From NCBI GenBank assembly GCA_905480545.1, contig CAJQQR010000114.1, positions 19,904 through 83,903 of the forward strand: DNA of 64,000 nucleotides, given 5' to 3'. Source of the DNA: an uncultured Pirellulaceae bacterium. Its GTDB lineage: Bacteria; Planctomycetota; Planctomycetia; Pirellulales; Pirellulaceae. Shown here piece after piece: positions 44,989-53,535 of the stretch; positions within the stretch are counted from its first letter, which is position 1; every line of letters begins with the position of its first letter. The translations under genes and the position numbers were made by a program. The notes below the pieces were generated by a model. That model ran no database searches and was not told the DNA's origin. It saw only the letters and a list, made by a program, of their open reading frames with translations.

Positions 44989-47900
44989 ATGAATACCAAA
45001 AACCCTATCTGCTTTTGCCAGAATCCACGGCACATTGCATTGATTCTTTTCCTGCTCATGTGCAGCATCGTTTTTGCAAACGGTTCACTATCCCATGCGT
45101 CCGAAAATTGGATGCGGTATCCTGCAATCTCACCGGATGCAAAAACAATTGCATTTTCATTTCATGGCGACATTTGGACAGTGCCTACAACTGGCGGCGA
45201 CGCAAAATTGGTCACTTCTCATTCGAGTTATGAGAAATCTCCCGTTTGGTCACAAGACGGAAAAAACATCGTTTTCGCCTCAAATCGGCATGGAAATTTT
45301 GATCTATTTGTCGTTCCATCGATCGGCGGAAAAGCCAACCGCCTGACATTCCATTCGGCGAATGATATCCCTACCGCTTTTTCACCCGATGGCAAAGAAG
45401 TTCTTTTCACCTCGGGTCGACAAGATCGACACACGGCAGTCATCGGCACCACTTCGATGGAAGAATTGTACACGGTGCCCGTAAAAGGCGGTCGCCCCAA
45501 CCAGATCATGACCACGTCTGCCAATTTCGCAAGCTTTTCACCAGACGGAAAGAAAATCGCTTTTCATGATTACAAAGGCTATGAAGACAATCTCCGAAAA
45601 CATCATGTCTCATCCGTTACACGAGATGTTTGGACTTATGAAATTGCGTCGGGGAAATATAAAAAGCTCAGCGAATTTGCTGGCGAGGATCGAAACCCCG
45701 TTTGGTCCGTCGACGGAAAGGCAATTTTCTTTTTATCGGAAGAAAATGGGACATTCAATGTCTGGAAAGTTAATGCGAGTGACGCTTCGAAACGGAGTCA
45801 AGTCACTAATCACGCCATTCACCCAGTCCGATTTTTAAGCCGCGCTGAAGACGGGACACTTTGCTACGGATTCAACGGTGAGATTTGGGTTCGATCTAGT
45901 AAGGGCAAATCTTCAAGGGTGGATGTGACGACGTACGTCGGTCGACGAGAAAATGACACACGGTTGCAAACATTCCGCGACAACGCAACCGAATTTGTGG
46001 TTTCGCCAAATGAGGAAGAGATTGCTCTTGTTGTACGAGGCGAAGTCTATGTTGCCTCGGTTGAGTTTGGTACGACCAAGCAGATTACCAACACCGCTAC
46101 GCAGGAACGATCCCTTAGTTGGGGTGATGACCGAACGTTGTATTATGCGGCCGAACGTGAAGGCTCATGGAACATTTACAAGACATCGATCGTTTCCAAC
46201 GATGAAGACGGATTCGCAAACTCAACTTTGCTAAAAGAAGATTCCGTTCTCGTTTCCGATGAGGAGACTTTTCAACCGGTGGTCTCTCCCGACGGCAAAA
46301 AACTCGCCTATCTTCGCAATCGAATTGAACTTCGAGTGCTCGATGTGAAGACCAACAAATCAAGTGAATTAGTGCCGGGCAAAGTCAACTTCTCCTACAC
46401 TGACGGTGATATTGAATACGCTTGGTCGCCGGATAGCCGTTGGCTTACATTTACTTATCATGGACACAAATCATGGACGAGTGAAATCGGTGCCGTCAAT
46501 TTAGCTGATGGGAAAATCGTCAATATTTCGGATAGTGGCTATGCCGAAAGCACGCCCAAGTTCGCATCCAACGGAACGGCATTGCTTTATCAATCAGATC
46601 GCTACGGGATGCGAAGTCACGGGTCATGGGGCAGTGAGAACGACATCTTGGCGCTTTACCTGAACCAGGCTGCCTACGATGAAGCGACATTGAGCAAACG
46701 TGAACTCGCTTTAAAGAAAAAGAAAGCCGACAAACAAAAGAAAGCAAACTCAAAGAAGACAGACGAACCCAAGAGGACAACGGCTGGAAAAGAACCGGAG
46801 AATAAAGCCGAAGAAAGTAAGCCAATTGATTTCGATACAAACGACTTACCGCCACGCTTGAGAAGAATCACGCTTATGTCGGCCTCAGTTGGCGATTTCG
46901 CATTGACAGACGACGGCGAGGCATTGGTTTACACGGCTCGAATCGACAACGAATGGGGGCTTTGGATTAACAAAGTCCGCGATCGTTCGACGACCAAGGC
47001 GCTCTCTCTTGGCAGCAGTGGACCGGGCGAGCTATACGTTCTGAAAGATGGCAAGAAAGCCATCCTTCGCCACAACGGAGGCAAAATTTCCAAAATAGAT
47101 TTAACATCGGCATTGTCCGGTGGAAAAGCGTCTCCAAAATCGATTTCGTTTTCAGCGGAAATGGTAGTAGACGGGCCTGCCGAGCGAGCTTACATCTTCG
47201 AGCACGCGTGGCGACAAACGCTTCGTAAATTTTACGATCCCAAAATGCATGGAGTCGATTGGAAAGCGATGAAGGAAAATTACGAAGCGTTCCTTCCGTC
47301 GATCAATAACAATTATGACTTTGCCGATTTACTCGGCGAGATGCTTGGTGAATTGAATGCGTCGCACACTGGTGGTCGGTATCGGCCACGCCGCACCGGT
47401 GGCTCCTCCACCGCATCATTCGGTTTGTTCTACGACGTGAAACACAAGGGCGTTGGCTTAAGAGTCGCAGAGGTCATGGAAAAAGGTCCATGCGACATTG
47501 CGGACACGCAAATTGCACCGGGTGTAATGATCACGCATATCAACGGCGTAAAGTTAACACGCGATGTGAATCCCTGGAAATTGCTTGATCGTCAAAACGA
47601 TAAACCGGTACGGCTTTCGCTGCATCATCCCACAAAAAAGAAAGAATGGGATGAAGTCATTACACCATTTGGCGTTAGTGCCGAACGTGAATTACTTTAC
47701 CAACGTTGGATCAAATCACGCCGCGATCTGTGTGAGAAACTATCCGGAGGCAAAGTCGGTTACGTTCATGTGAAAGGCATGAACGACGCCAGCTTCCGAA
47801 AAGTATATTCCGACACATTAGGAGTTAATAACGAGAAGCAGGCATTGATTGTTGATACGCGATTCAACGGCGGCGGTTGGCTGCACGACGATTTGATCAC

Positions 47901-48321
47901 ATTCCTTAATGGCGATACGTATTGCTACTTTTTACCGCGTGATCATGAAGTTGGCGATCTTGGTGGTGAGCCAGCAAAAAAATGGACCAAGCCCGTATGC
48001 GTCTTGCAAAGCGAATCCAACTACTCCGACGCTCACTTTTTTCCTTGGGCATTCAAGGCCCAAAAGGTGGGAAAGTTGATTGGTGCTCCCGTTCCCGGCA
48101 CTGCAACCGCGGTATGGTGGGAAACGCAAATTGATTCGGCAATTGTTTTCGGTATCCCCCAAGTCGGCATCAAAACCGTTGACGGAAAATACCTGGAAAA
48201 CATGCAGTTGGAACCAGATGTTTTGGTGATCAACGATCCGGAAAGTGTCTCGCGCGGCAAGGACAAACAATTGGCGGTCGCGGTGAAAGAAATGTTGAAG
48301 GAAATTGCCGAACAGAAATAA
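44989..48321 (+). CDS. Tricorn-type protease (S41) with exported leader
   Basis: A 1110-residue tricorn protease homologue. A leader-like hydrophobic segment lies at about residues 13-32 (I-A-L-I-L-F-L-L-M). Two beta-propellers follow (Y-P-A-I-S-P-D and S-P-D-G-K repeats, about 45-620), separated from the rest by a Lys/Glu-rich insert (about 565-620). Then come the C1 region, a PDZ domain (G-V-M-I-T-H-I-N-G) and the C2 S41 catalytic core: D-T-R-F-N-G-G-G and the nucleophile in N-Y-S-D-A-H (Ser1013). Known tricorn enzymes trim peptides and form large assemblies. The frame opens at TTG 44980; ATG 44989 is preferred. Confidence 0.9.
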   Translation: MNTKNPICFCQNPRHIALILFLLMCSIVFANGSLSHASENWMRYPAISPDAKTIAFSFHGDIWTVPTTGGDAKLVTSHSSYEKSPVWSQDGKNIVFASNRHGNFDLFVVPSIGGKANRLTFHSANDIPTAFSPDGKEVLFTSGRQDRHTAVIGTTSMEELYTVPVKGGRPNQIMTTSANFASFSPDGKKIAFHDYKGYEDNLRKHHVSSVTRDVWTYEIASGKYKKLSEFAGEDRNPVWSVDGKAIFFLSEENGTFNVWKVNASDASKRSQVTNHAIHPVRFLSRAEDGTLCYGFNGEIWVRSSKGKSSRVDVTTYVGRRENDTRLQTFRDNATEFVVSPNEEEIALVVRGEVYVASVEFGTTKQITNTATQERSLSWGDDRTLYYAAEREGSWNIYKTSIVSNDEDGFANSTLLKEDSVLVSDEETFQPVVSPDGKKLAYLRNRIELRVLDVKTNKSSELVPGKVNFSYTDGDIEYAWSPDSRWLTFTYHGHKSWTSEIGAVNLADGKIVNISDSGYAESTPKFASNGTALLYQSDRYGMRSHGSWGSENDILALYLNQAAYDEATLSKRELALKKKKADKQKKANSKKTDEPKRTTAGKEPENKAEESKPIDFDTNDLPPRLRRITLMSASVGDFALTDDGEALVYTARIDNEWGLWINKVRDRSTTKALSLGSSGPGELYVLKDGKKAILRHNGGKISKIDLTSALSGGKASPKSISFSAEMVVDGPAERAYIFEHAWRQTLRKFYDPKMHGVDWKAMKENYEAFLPSINNNYDFADLLGEMLGELNASHTGGRYRPRRTGGSSTASFGLFYDVKHKGVGLRVAEVMEKGPCDIADTQIAPGVMITHINGVKLTRDVNPWKLLDRQNDKPVRLSLHHPTKKKEWDEVITPFGVSAERELLYQRWIKSRRDLCEKLSGGKVGYVHVKGMNDASFRKVYSDTLGVNNEKQALIVDTRFNGGGWLHDDLITFLNGDTYCYFLPRDHEVGDLGGEPAKKWTKPVCVLQSESNYSDAHFFPWAFKAQKVGKLIGAPVPGTATAVWWETQIDSAIVFGIPQVGIKTVDGKYLENMQLEPDVLVINDPESVSRGKDKQLAVAVKEMLKEIAEQK

Positions 48322-48352
48322 CACCTCGATCATGTTGATTCTCAACTTGTAA

Positions 48353-49050
48353 ATGGTATCCGTTCCGATGGTAAACCGACGTCATTTTCGATCGATGATG
48401 GCGTCTGCTTTCCCGGTCGTGGCCTTACTAACCCTATCCGATACTGGATTTGGTCAATTGACAGCGGGGCTTCATTACGCTTCAGTTCAAAGTGCAAACT
48501 TCAAATGACGGTTTGGTGATCTGTGACAGTTGCGTTATGCCGGATTCCGTTTTTAAATCCTTTCACGAATTGGCTGGCAATCCGCCCCAAACTCGCGGTG
48601 ATTCCAACAGCAAGCACGATCGAACTGTGGCAAGACGTTATTTCAAGTGTGTCTTCGTAATTTAAACAGGGCATCGAAAAATCGCAGACTCTGAAAAATT
48701 CGTTGTCCCACTGAAGTCGACATTGGCGGGTTGAATCGGTGGTGGTTCACAGTCCAAAATTGCCGCAGCTTATCTTGGATCGCAAACAGAGGACGCAATT
48801 TATCTCGTAAAGAGTTGGCATTATTGGCGCAACATCAGCCGACGCAGTAATTTTGTCCCAAACCATGTTCACATCGGGAAATCCAATGCCCTCGATTAAA
48901 ACGGGCTTTGACCTTCAGAAGGAGGCGATGATCAACCTACATTTCGTCAGGCGAAAACGTCGATTTCGGCTAGAATTAGCCATCAATAGCAACCCCGGGT
49001 TCACCGGCTATGGCATCGATGAGGCAACCGCTTTGATGGTAAAAAAATGA
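48353..49050 (+). pseudogene. Decayed secreted cyanophycinase-like peptidase (S51)
   Basis: Three plus-strand frames together spell most of an S51 cyanophycinase. Frame 1 from ATG 48353 gives about 50 residues with a leader-like part and stops. A second frame gives G-L-V-I-C then P-D-S-V-F-K-S-F-H-E-L-A-G-N-P-P (about 48510-48590); a third gives L-A-V-I-P-T-A-S-T-I-E-L-W-Q-D-V (about 48593-48640); then I-G-G-G-S-Q-S-K-I-A-A-A-Y-L-G, G-I-I-G-A-T-S-A-D-A (site of the catalytic Ser, normally G-T-S-A-G-A), I-K-T-G-F-D-L and G-Y-G-I-D-E-A-T-A-L. Several frameshifts and a missing C-terminal end show it is not functional. Traces may continue to about 49150. Cyanophycinase degrades the Arg-Asp polymer cyanophycin. 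Confidence 0.8.
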
Positions 49051-49199
49051 GAACGCGTTGTCGGAAAACCAACCGTGTGACAACACTTCTGTTCCATGGG
49101 ACAAGACTTGTTGTCGACATCTATATGCCATGCAAAACGCTGATGGAAACCGAAAGATTCGACAATAGATGACAAAATCTGATGCTGGAGAATTGATTA

Positions 49200-49781
49200 T
49201 TAGAATTCAAACTCATGTTTGGTAATGACATCGATTAATTCGTCAGGCGAATAGGGCGGTGATGTTTCTTTGATTCTGTAAAGCTGTTTCAAGGTCGTGA
49301 GAAATGCCAAATCACCCGACAATTCGGCCTGCCGTTTTGATCGCGTCTTCGATTCAACTGAATCGAGAGGCAGCGTAAATTCCTTGCCGTCAATCAAGCG
49401 TACACGACATTTTGTCTTACCAACCTCCAGCGGAAAGCAGACGAAGGATCTCTGGTTATGCTTTAAAAACCACGCCAACAATTGACCGCCCTGCTGACGG
49501 TCGCCGGCGTTTTCGTCACAGAGGATTCCGACTCCAAATCTTCCCGATTCGTCAAAATCCAAATTACGACAAAACCCGTTAATGACTTGGTCTTCGGTTT
49601 CAATCTTGACCTTTTCATTAAAACGAAGCCGATGAAACTGAAGCCCGTTTACACGAATGCCACCAATCGATTCCTCCACAATGAATCCTGCTTGTGAATG
49701 ACCATCAATCGTCACTGTACAAGCTACTGGATCACGGTGGAACCGAGAGTATTCACGTTGGTCATCAAAAGTTGTTGACAT
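49200..49781 (-). CDS. PilZ-like domain protein
   Basis: A 193-residue soluble protein. R-E-Y-S-R near the start corresponds to the R-x-x-x-R arm of PilZ domains, and E-E-S-I-G-G-I to their D/N-x-S-x-x-G motif, which together bind cyclic di-GMP. In this protein the second motif begins with E instead of D/N, so binding is not certain. The C-terminal half (about 110-193) is a helical extension without family match. Genes around it are unrelated; a cyclic di-GMP-regulated process is inference. Confidence 0.65.
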   Translation of the reverse strand: MSTTFDDQREYSRFHRDPVACTVTIDGHSQAGFIVEESIGGIRVNGLQFHRLRFNEKVKIETEDQVINGFCRNLDFDESGRFGVGILCDENAGDRQQGGQLLAWFLKHNQRSFVCFPLEVGKTKCRVRLIDGKEFTLPLDSVESKTRSKRQAELSGDLAFLTTLKQLYRIKETSPPYSPDELIDVITKHEFEF

Positions 49782-50096
49782 AGATTTTTCGAAAGCATTT
49801 GAATTTTCGTAGTAAAAACTTACGTTTTGCCCTCATTCGTAGAACGAAAAAACAACATTCGCAATCCGATTTTTAAGTTGACGGCTCCCAAAACAACAAT
49901 TTTGACAATTTTGACGATTTAGCTGCTCATGTTCTAAATTATGCGGGATTTGCTAAGCAGACGGTTGGGCGCGGACGACGTTCCCATTCTGCCAATATCT
50001 CCAAAACCCTCCACACGCTGACCAGCCGACTCTGATACGATTTGTGTTCTATCTGTTCCAATCGCAAACTTCGAGTAAAACCGCAATTAACTCACC
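49782..50096. other. Divergent intergenic region before the DUF502 gene
   Basis: About 315 bases, A/T-rich on the left. A 9-base direct repeat (AATTTTGAC twice) lies near 49898-49915. TTGACG at 49911-49916 with TAAATT at 49935-49940 (18-base spacing) is a weak sigma-70-like candidate for the downstream operon. No gene seen. Confidence 0.35.
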
Positions 50097-50678
50097 ATGA
50101 AACAATTTCAGACACACATTTGGCAATGCTTTGTTGCCGGCATCGTTGCACTTCTTCCAATCGTTGGGATGATTATTACGATCGTCTATTGCGAAGAAAT
50201 GGTCTCAGAATCATGGCTCAGCCAACAAGGATTCTATTTTTTCGGCCTAGGAATCCTGATCGTGCTTGTCGCGACGTATTTCATCGGACTCTTTTTCTCC
50301 AATGTCATAGGAAAGTGGGTCTGGGATTCGATTGACCTTATCCTGATCCGGACACCGATATTGGGAAATCTATACCAAACCCTGAAACAAATCTTGGGAT
50401 ACGGTGAAGGTGAGGACGCGATTTTTCAACGCGTCGTTTTTGTAAAGACCAAGGATTTTGACGGTGAAGAAATTGGGCTGGTGACCCGCGAAAACATCGA
50501 ACTCGAATCCAGCGAAAAGCTTGCGGTTTTTTTGCCATTTTCTCCATCTCCAATTAATGGTCGGCTCGTTTTCGTCGACAAAAGCATCGTTCGAGAAAGC
50601 GACATGTCAGTCAACGATGCACTTAAATCATTGGTTTCGATTGGAACGATGGTGAAGTCAAGCGCTAGTCGAAAATGA
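50097..50678 (+). CDS. DUF502 membrane protein
   Basis: A 193-residue inner-membrane protein of the DUF502 family. It has two hydrophobic helices (about 10-32 and 45-70), then the conserved R-T-P-I-L-G-N-L-Y-Q-T-L-K-Q cytoplasm-facing segment and a beta-rich domain ending in P-I-N-G-R-L-V-F-V. The family is widespread and has no established role. Its stop overlaps the next gene by four bases (ATGA), so the two are coupled. Confidence 0.88.
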   Translation: MKQFQTHIWQCFVAGIVALLPIVGMIITIVYCEEMVSESWLSQQGFYFFGLGILIVLVATYFIGLFFSNVIGKWVWDSIDLILIRTPILGNLYQTLKQILGYGEGEDAIFQRVVFVKTKDFDGEEIGLVTRENIELESSEKLAVFLPFSPSPINGRLVFVDKSIVRESDMSVNDALKSLVSIGTMVKSSASRK

Positions 50679-53059
50679 CCGCAATGGAATGCTTGCTTTC
50701 AACATCACACGCTTCAATAATGGATGAGTTCTCCGTCTCGTTAATGCTCCCAACTCCCCAACCGGCTTCGACTATGAACCCTTGTTCAGCGAACGTGATC
50801 CCTCCTGAAGCAAAATTAGTCCCCAGCAACTTATGCGATTTTGTTGACTCGGAACCAAATTTTTGGCGAACCACCCGGGTCGGGCAGCCTAATCGCGAAA
50901 AGTGTTCCGCGTTTCAAACCTCTTTTCGAGTTGCGATTCTGTTGGCGTTGTTTTTTGGCATGATGATGATTGATTCGATTGGATTTTCTCAAGAACTCTC
51001 ACTGACATTGCGTTATCAAAAACCGATTGCAAACCATCATGATGCGTACCAAATTGTTGAAGATCGTTCCGTTTGGCAAATGAAGGATACGGCTATTATT
51101 CTATGTGATTTTTGGGATTACCATCATTGTTTAAACGCAGTGAAACGAATGAAACAATTTGGTCCGAGACTGAATACAGTTTTGAAAGACGCCAGAAAAC
51201 GAGGCGTAACGATCATTCACGCACCCAGCGATTGCATGGACGCTTATCGAGATCATGCCGCCCGAAAACGAGTCATCAACCTGGAGACAATTGCGTCAGA
51301 TGCACCAGACGTCATGAATTCGTGGTGCTCGAAGATTCCCGGTGAAGAACTTGCAAGGTTTCCGATCGATCAATCAGACGGCGGTGAGGACGATGACCCA
51401 AAGGAACATGCTGACTGGGCAATGCAGCTGACAAAATTAGGCCGCAATCCCAAAATGCCCTGGAAAAGGCAAAATGAAATGATCGAAATCGATTCCGAAA
51501 AGGATTACATTTCTGATCGTGGGGATGAAGTTTGGCAGGTACTCCAAAGTCGCAATATTAAAAACGTAATTCTTGCTGGCGTCCATACAAACATGTGTGT
51601 CTTGGGACGCCCATTTGGACTTCGGCAGATGAAACGAAACGGCATGAATGTCGTGCTGATGCGAGACATGACCGATACAATGTACAACCCAAAGAGTTGG
51701 CCCTTCGTCAATCATTATGCTGGAACCGAATTAGTCATCTCGCACATAGAACGATTCGTCTGTCCGACAATGACCAGCGATCAATTTATTGGTGGCAAAC
51801 CATTCCATTTCGCTAGTGATCCGCGCCCCCATCTTGCGATCGTGATCGGTGAAAAAGAATACCGCACCAACGAAACGCTTCCTAAATTTGCTGAAAAACA
51901 CCTTACCGATTTTCGTGTCAGTATCTTTCAAGCGAATCCGGAGGACCGAAATGACTTTCCAAACATAGAAGACATCGCATCTGCTGACGTATTACTAATT
52001 AGTGTTCGGAGACGTGTTTTAAAGCCGATGCAGATCAGAGCATTTCAATCGTTTGAGGCCAGTGGAAAACCAATCATTGGTATTCGCACTGCCAGTCATG
52101 CGTTTAGCCTTCGTGCACAAGAGCCACCAAAGGGATACGAAGGATGGCCAACGTTCGACGCCGATGTCTTTGGCGGAAACTACACAAACCATCATGGAAA
52201 CAAACTTTCGTCCATGGTGTCATTTACGGAAAACTCGTTGGTTCATCCAATCACAAAGGTGTTCGCAAAAGAAACGTCGCAGAAACTTACATCTCGTCCT
52301 TTCGAACTGAAGGTCTTCAAGCAGGGCGGATCTCTTTACAAAACTTCACCGCTCGCGAGACAAACCGAGATTTTGCTGGAGGGAAAAGTGCTTGGTCATC
52401 CGACTGAACCCGTCGCTTGGACATTCAAACGTAAAAATAGCGGTAAATCTTTTTACACCTCGCTGGGACACATTGACGATTTTGATAGCGAAGAGTTTAC
52501 CACGCTTTTGACTAATGCAATTCGTTGGTCGGCTGGATTGAAAATCCCTTCTGCAGATCGGCATGCAAAGGCGATTGGCTGGAACAAAGTAACGTCACTT
52601 TCGTTTCCACGCTCAATGCGTGAACAACTGAAATACTCTGTTTCAGACGCAACCCTTGATGCGACAGCGGTTGTCGATTTACGTTCGGTAATCAAGATCC
52701 CAAAAATATGGCAGAAGGATCTGAAACTGACCTTCAGTCATAATCTCACGCAAAAACCACAATGCTGGGTAGACGAAACCAAGTTGTCGACCACCACAAA
52801 ACAAGGCACCACAATCATTTCGTTCGAAGAGGCAAACTTCGATACAGATGACCCGATTTGGTTAACGCTACGCTTTACGCTAACAGCAAATCAAAAAGTC
52901 AAACCCATTGAATGCAGGTTTGTATCTGGAGAAAAGTCCCAAGTCCTAAATACTGCTTGGCGCTGGATGCCGGTAAATCAGAAAAACTTCGATGTGAGTA
53001 AAATCGCGTTGCCAGCAAAGTTCGGCGGCTCAACCGATATCTATTTTGAACTAAGATAG
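50675..53059 (+). CDS. Isochorismatase-like plus ThuA-like fusion protein
   Basis: A 794-residue two-domain protein. The cysteine-hydrolase (isochorismatase) domain spans about 130-365 with Asp145 in I-L-C-D-F-W-D and nucleophile Cys308 in H-T-N-M-C-V; both triad residues I can place are present. The ThuA-like domain (about 385-640) starts at H-L-A-I-V-I-G and has G-I-R-T-A-S-H-A-F; a beta-rich tail follows. The ATG at 50675 overlaps the DUF502 stop by four bases, but the first 80 residues are unlike a normal protein and precede a leader-like hydrophobic stretch (about 87-105: V-A-I-L-L-A-L-F-F). No in-frame ATG lies just before that stretch. The protein is probably exported; the substrate is unknown. 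Confidence 0.8.
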   Translation: MTAMECLLSTSHASIMDEFSVSLMLPTPQPASTMNPCSANVIPPEAKLVPSNLCDFVDSEPNFWRTTRVGQPNREKCSAFQTSFRVAILLALFFGMMMIDSIGFSQELSLTLRYQKPIANHHDAYQIVEDRSVWQMKDTAIILCDFWDYHHCLNAVKRMKQFGPRLNTVLKDARKRGVTIIHAPSDCMDAYRDHAARKRVINLETIASDAPDVMNSWCSKIPGEELARFPIDQSDGGEDDDPKEHADWAMQLTKLGRNPKMPWKRQNEMIEIDSEKDYISDRGDEVWQVLQSRNIKNVILAGVHTNMCVLGRPFGLRQMKRNGMNVVLMRDMTDTMYNPKSWPFVNHYAGTELVISHIERFVCPTMTSDQFIGGKPFHFASDPRPHLAIVIGEKEYRTNETLPKFAEKHLTDFRVSIFQANPEDRNDFPNIEDIASADVLLISVRRRVLKPMQIRAFQSFEASGKPIIGIRTASHAFSLRAQEPPKGYEGWPTFDADVFGGNYTNHHGNKLSSMVSFTENSLVHPITKVFAKETSQKLTSRPFELKVFKQGGSLYKTSPLARQTEILLEGKVLGHPTEPVAWTFKRKNSGKSFYTSLGHIDDFDSEEFTTLLTNAIRWSAGLKIPSADRHAKAIGWNKVTSLSFPRSMREQLKYSVSDATLDATAVVDLRSVIKIPKIWQKDLKLTFSHNLTQKPQCWVDETKLSTTTKQGTTIISFEEANFDTDDPIWLTLRFTLTANQKVKPIECRFVSGEKSQVLNTAWRWMPVNQKNFDVSKIALPAKFGGSTDIYFELR

Positions 53060-53118
53060 GCAACCGCGACATGTTGCGGGCAGACTTTGACATTTTGAAA
53101 TCAACCCTTCGCTAGACC

Positions 53119-53535
53119 ATGAACAAAACAAAATTGGTTGCGGCTGTCGGAATTCTACAGCAAGGAAAAAGACTGTTGGCGATTCAGCGGGCGGCGACCG
53201 TTCGTGCACCTAACAAATGGTGCTTTCCCGGGGGAGGGGTTGAAAGCAGCGAATCGATTGAACAGGCGCTGGTTCGCGAATTAAAGGAAGAGCTTAATCT
53301 TGTTGTTGTACCCAAGAAAAAAACTTGGCAGTCGGTCACACCCTGGCAAACAGAAATTCATTGGTGGACGGTGACTTGCGATTCATTGCGAGATTTAAAT
53401 GCAAACGCAGATGAAGTAGCGGATCTCGCTTGGCTGACCGCTCGCGAGCTTCGAGCTCATCCAGATCTTCTTGAAAGCAATCATCATTTCTTAGACTTGC
53501 TGCTCTCAGGCAAAATCAATCTGGAGGGAACCTGA
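53119..53535 (+). CDS. Nudix hydrolase
   Basis: A 138-residue Nudix protein. The Nudix box begins G-G-G-V-E-S-S-E and ends R-E-L-K-E-E-L-N-L (about residues 37-60), matching G-x5-E-x7-R-E-U-x-E-E-x-G-U except that the last Gly is Asn. The family hydrolyses nucleoside diphosphates linked to another moiety; length and A-V-G-I-L start resemble NUDT15/MutT-type housecleaning enzymes. It follows the isochorismatase-ThuA gene by 59 bases. Its last 52 bases overlap the end of the convergent gene. Confidence 0.85.
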   Translation: MNKTKLVAAVGILQQGKRLLAIQRAATVRAPNKWCFPGGGVESSESIEQALVRELKEELNLVVVPKKKTWQSVTPWQTEIHWWTVTCDSLRDLNANADEVADLAWLTARELRAHPDLLESNHHFLDLLLSGKINLEGT

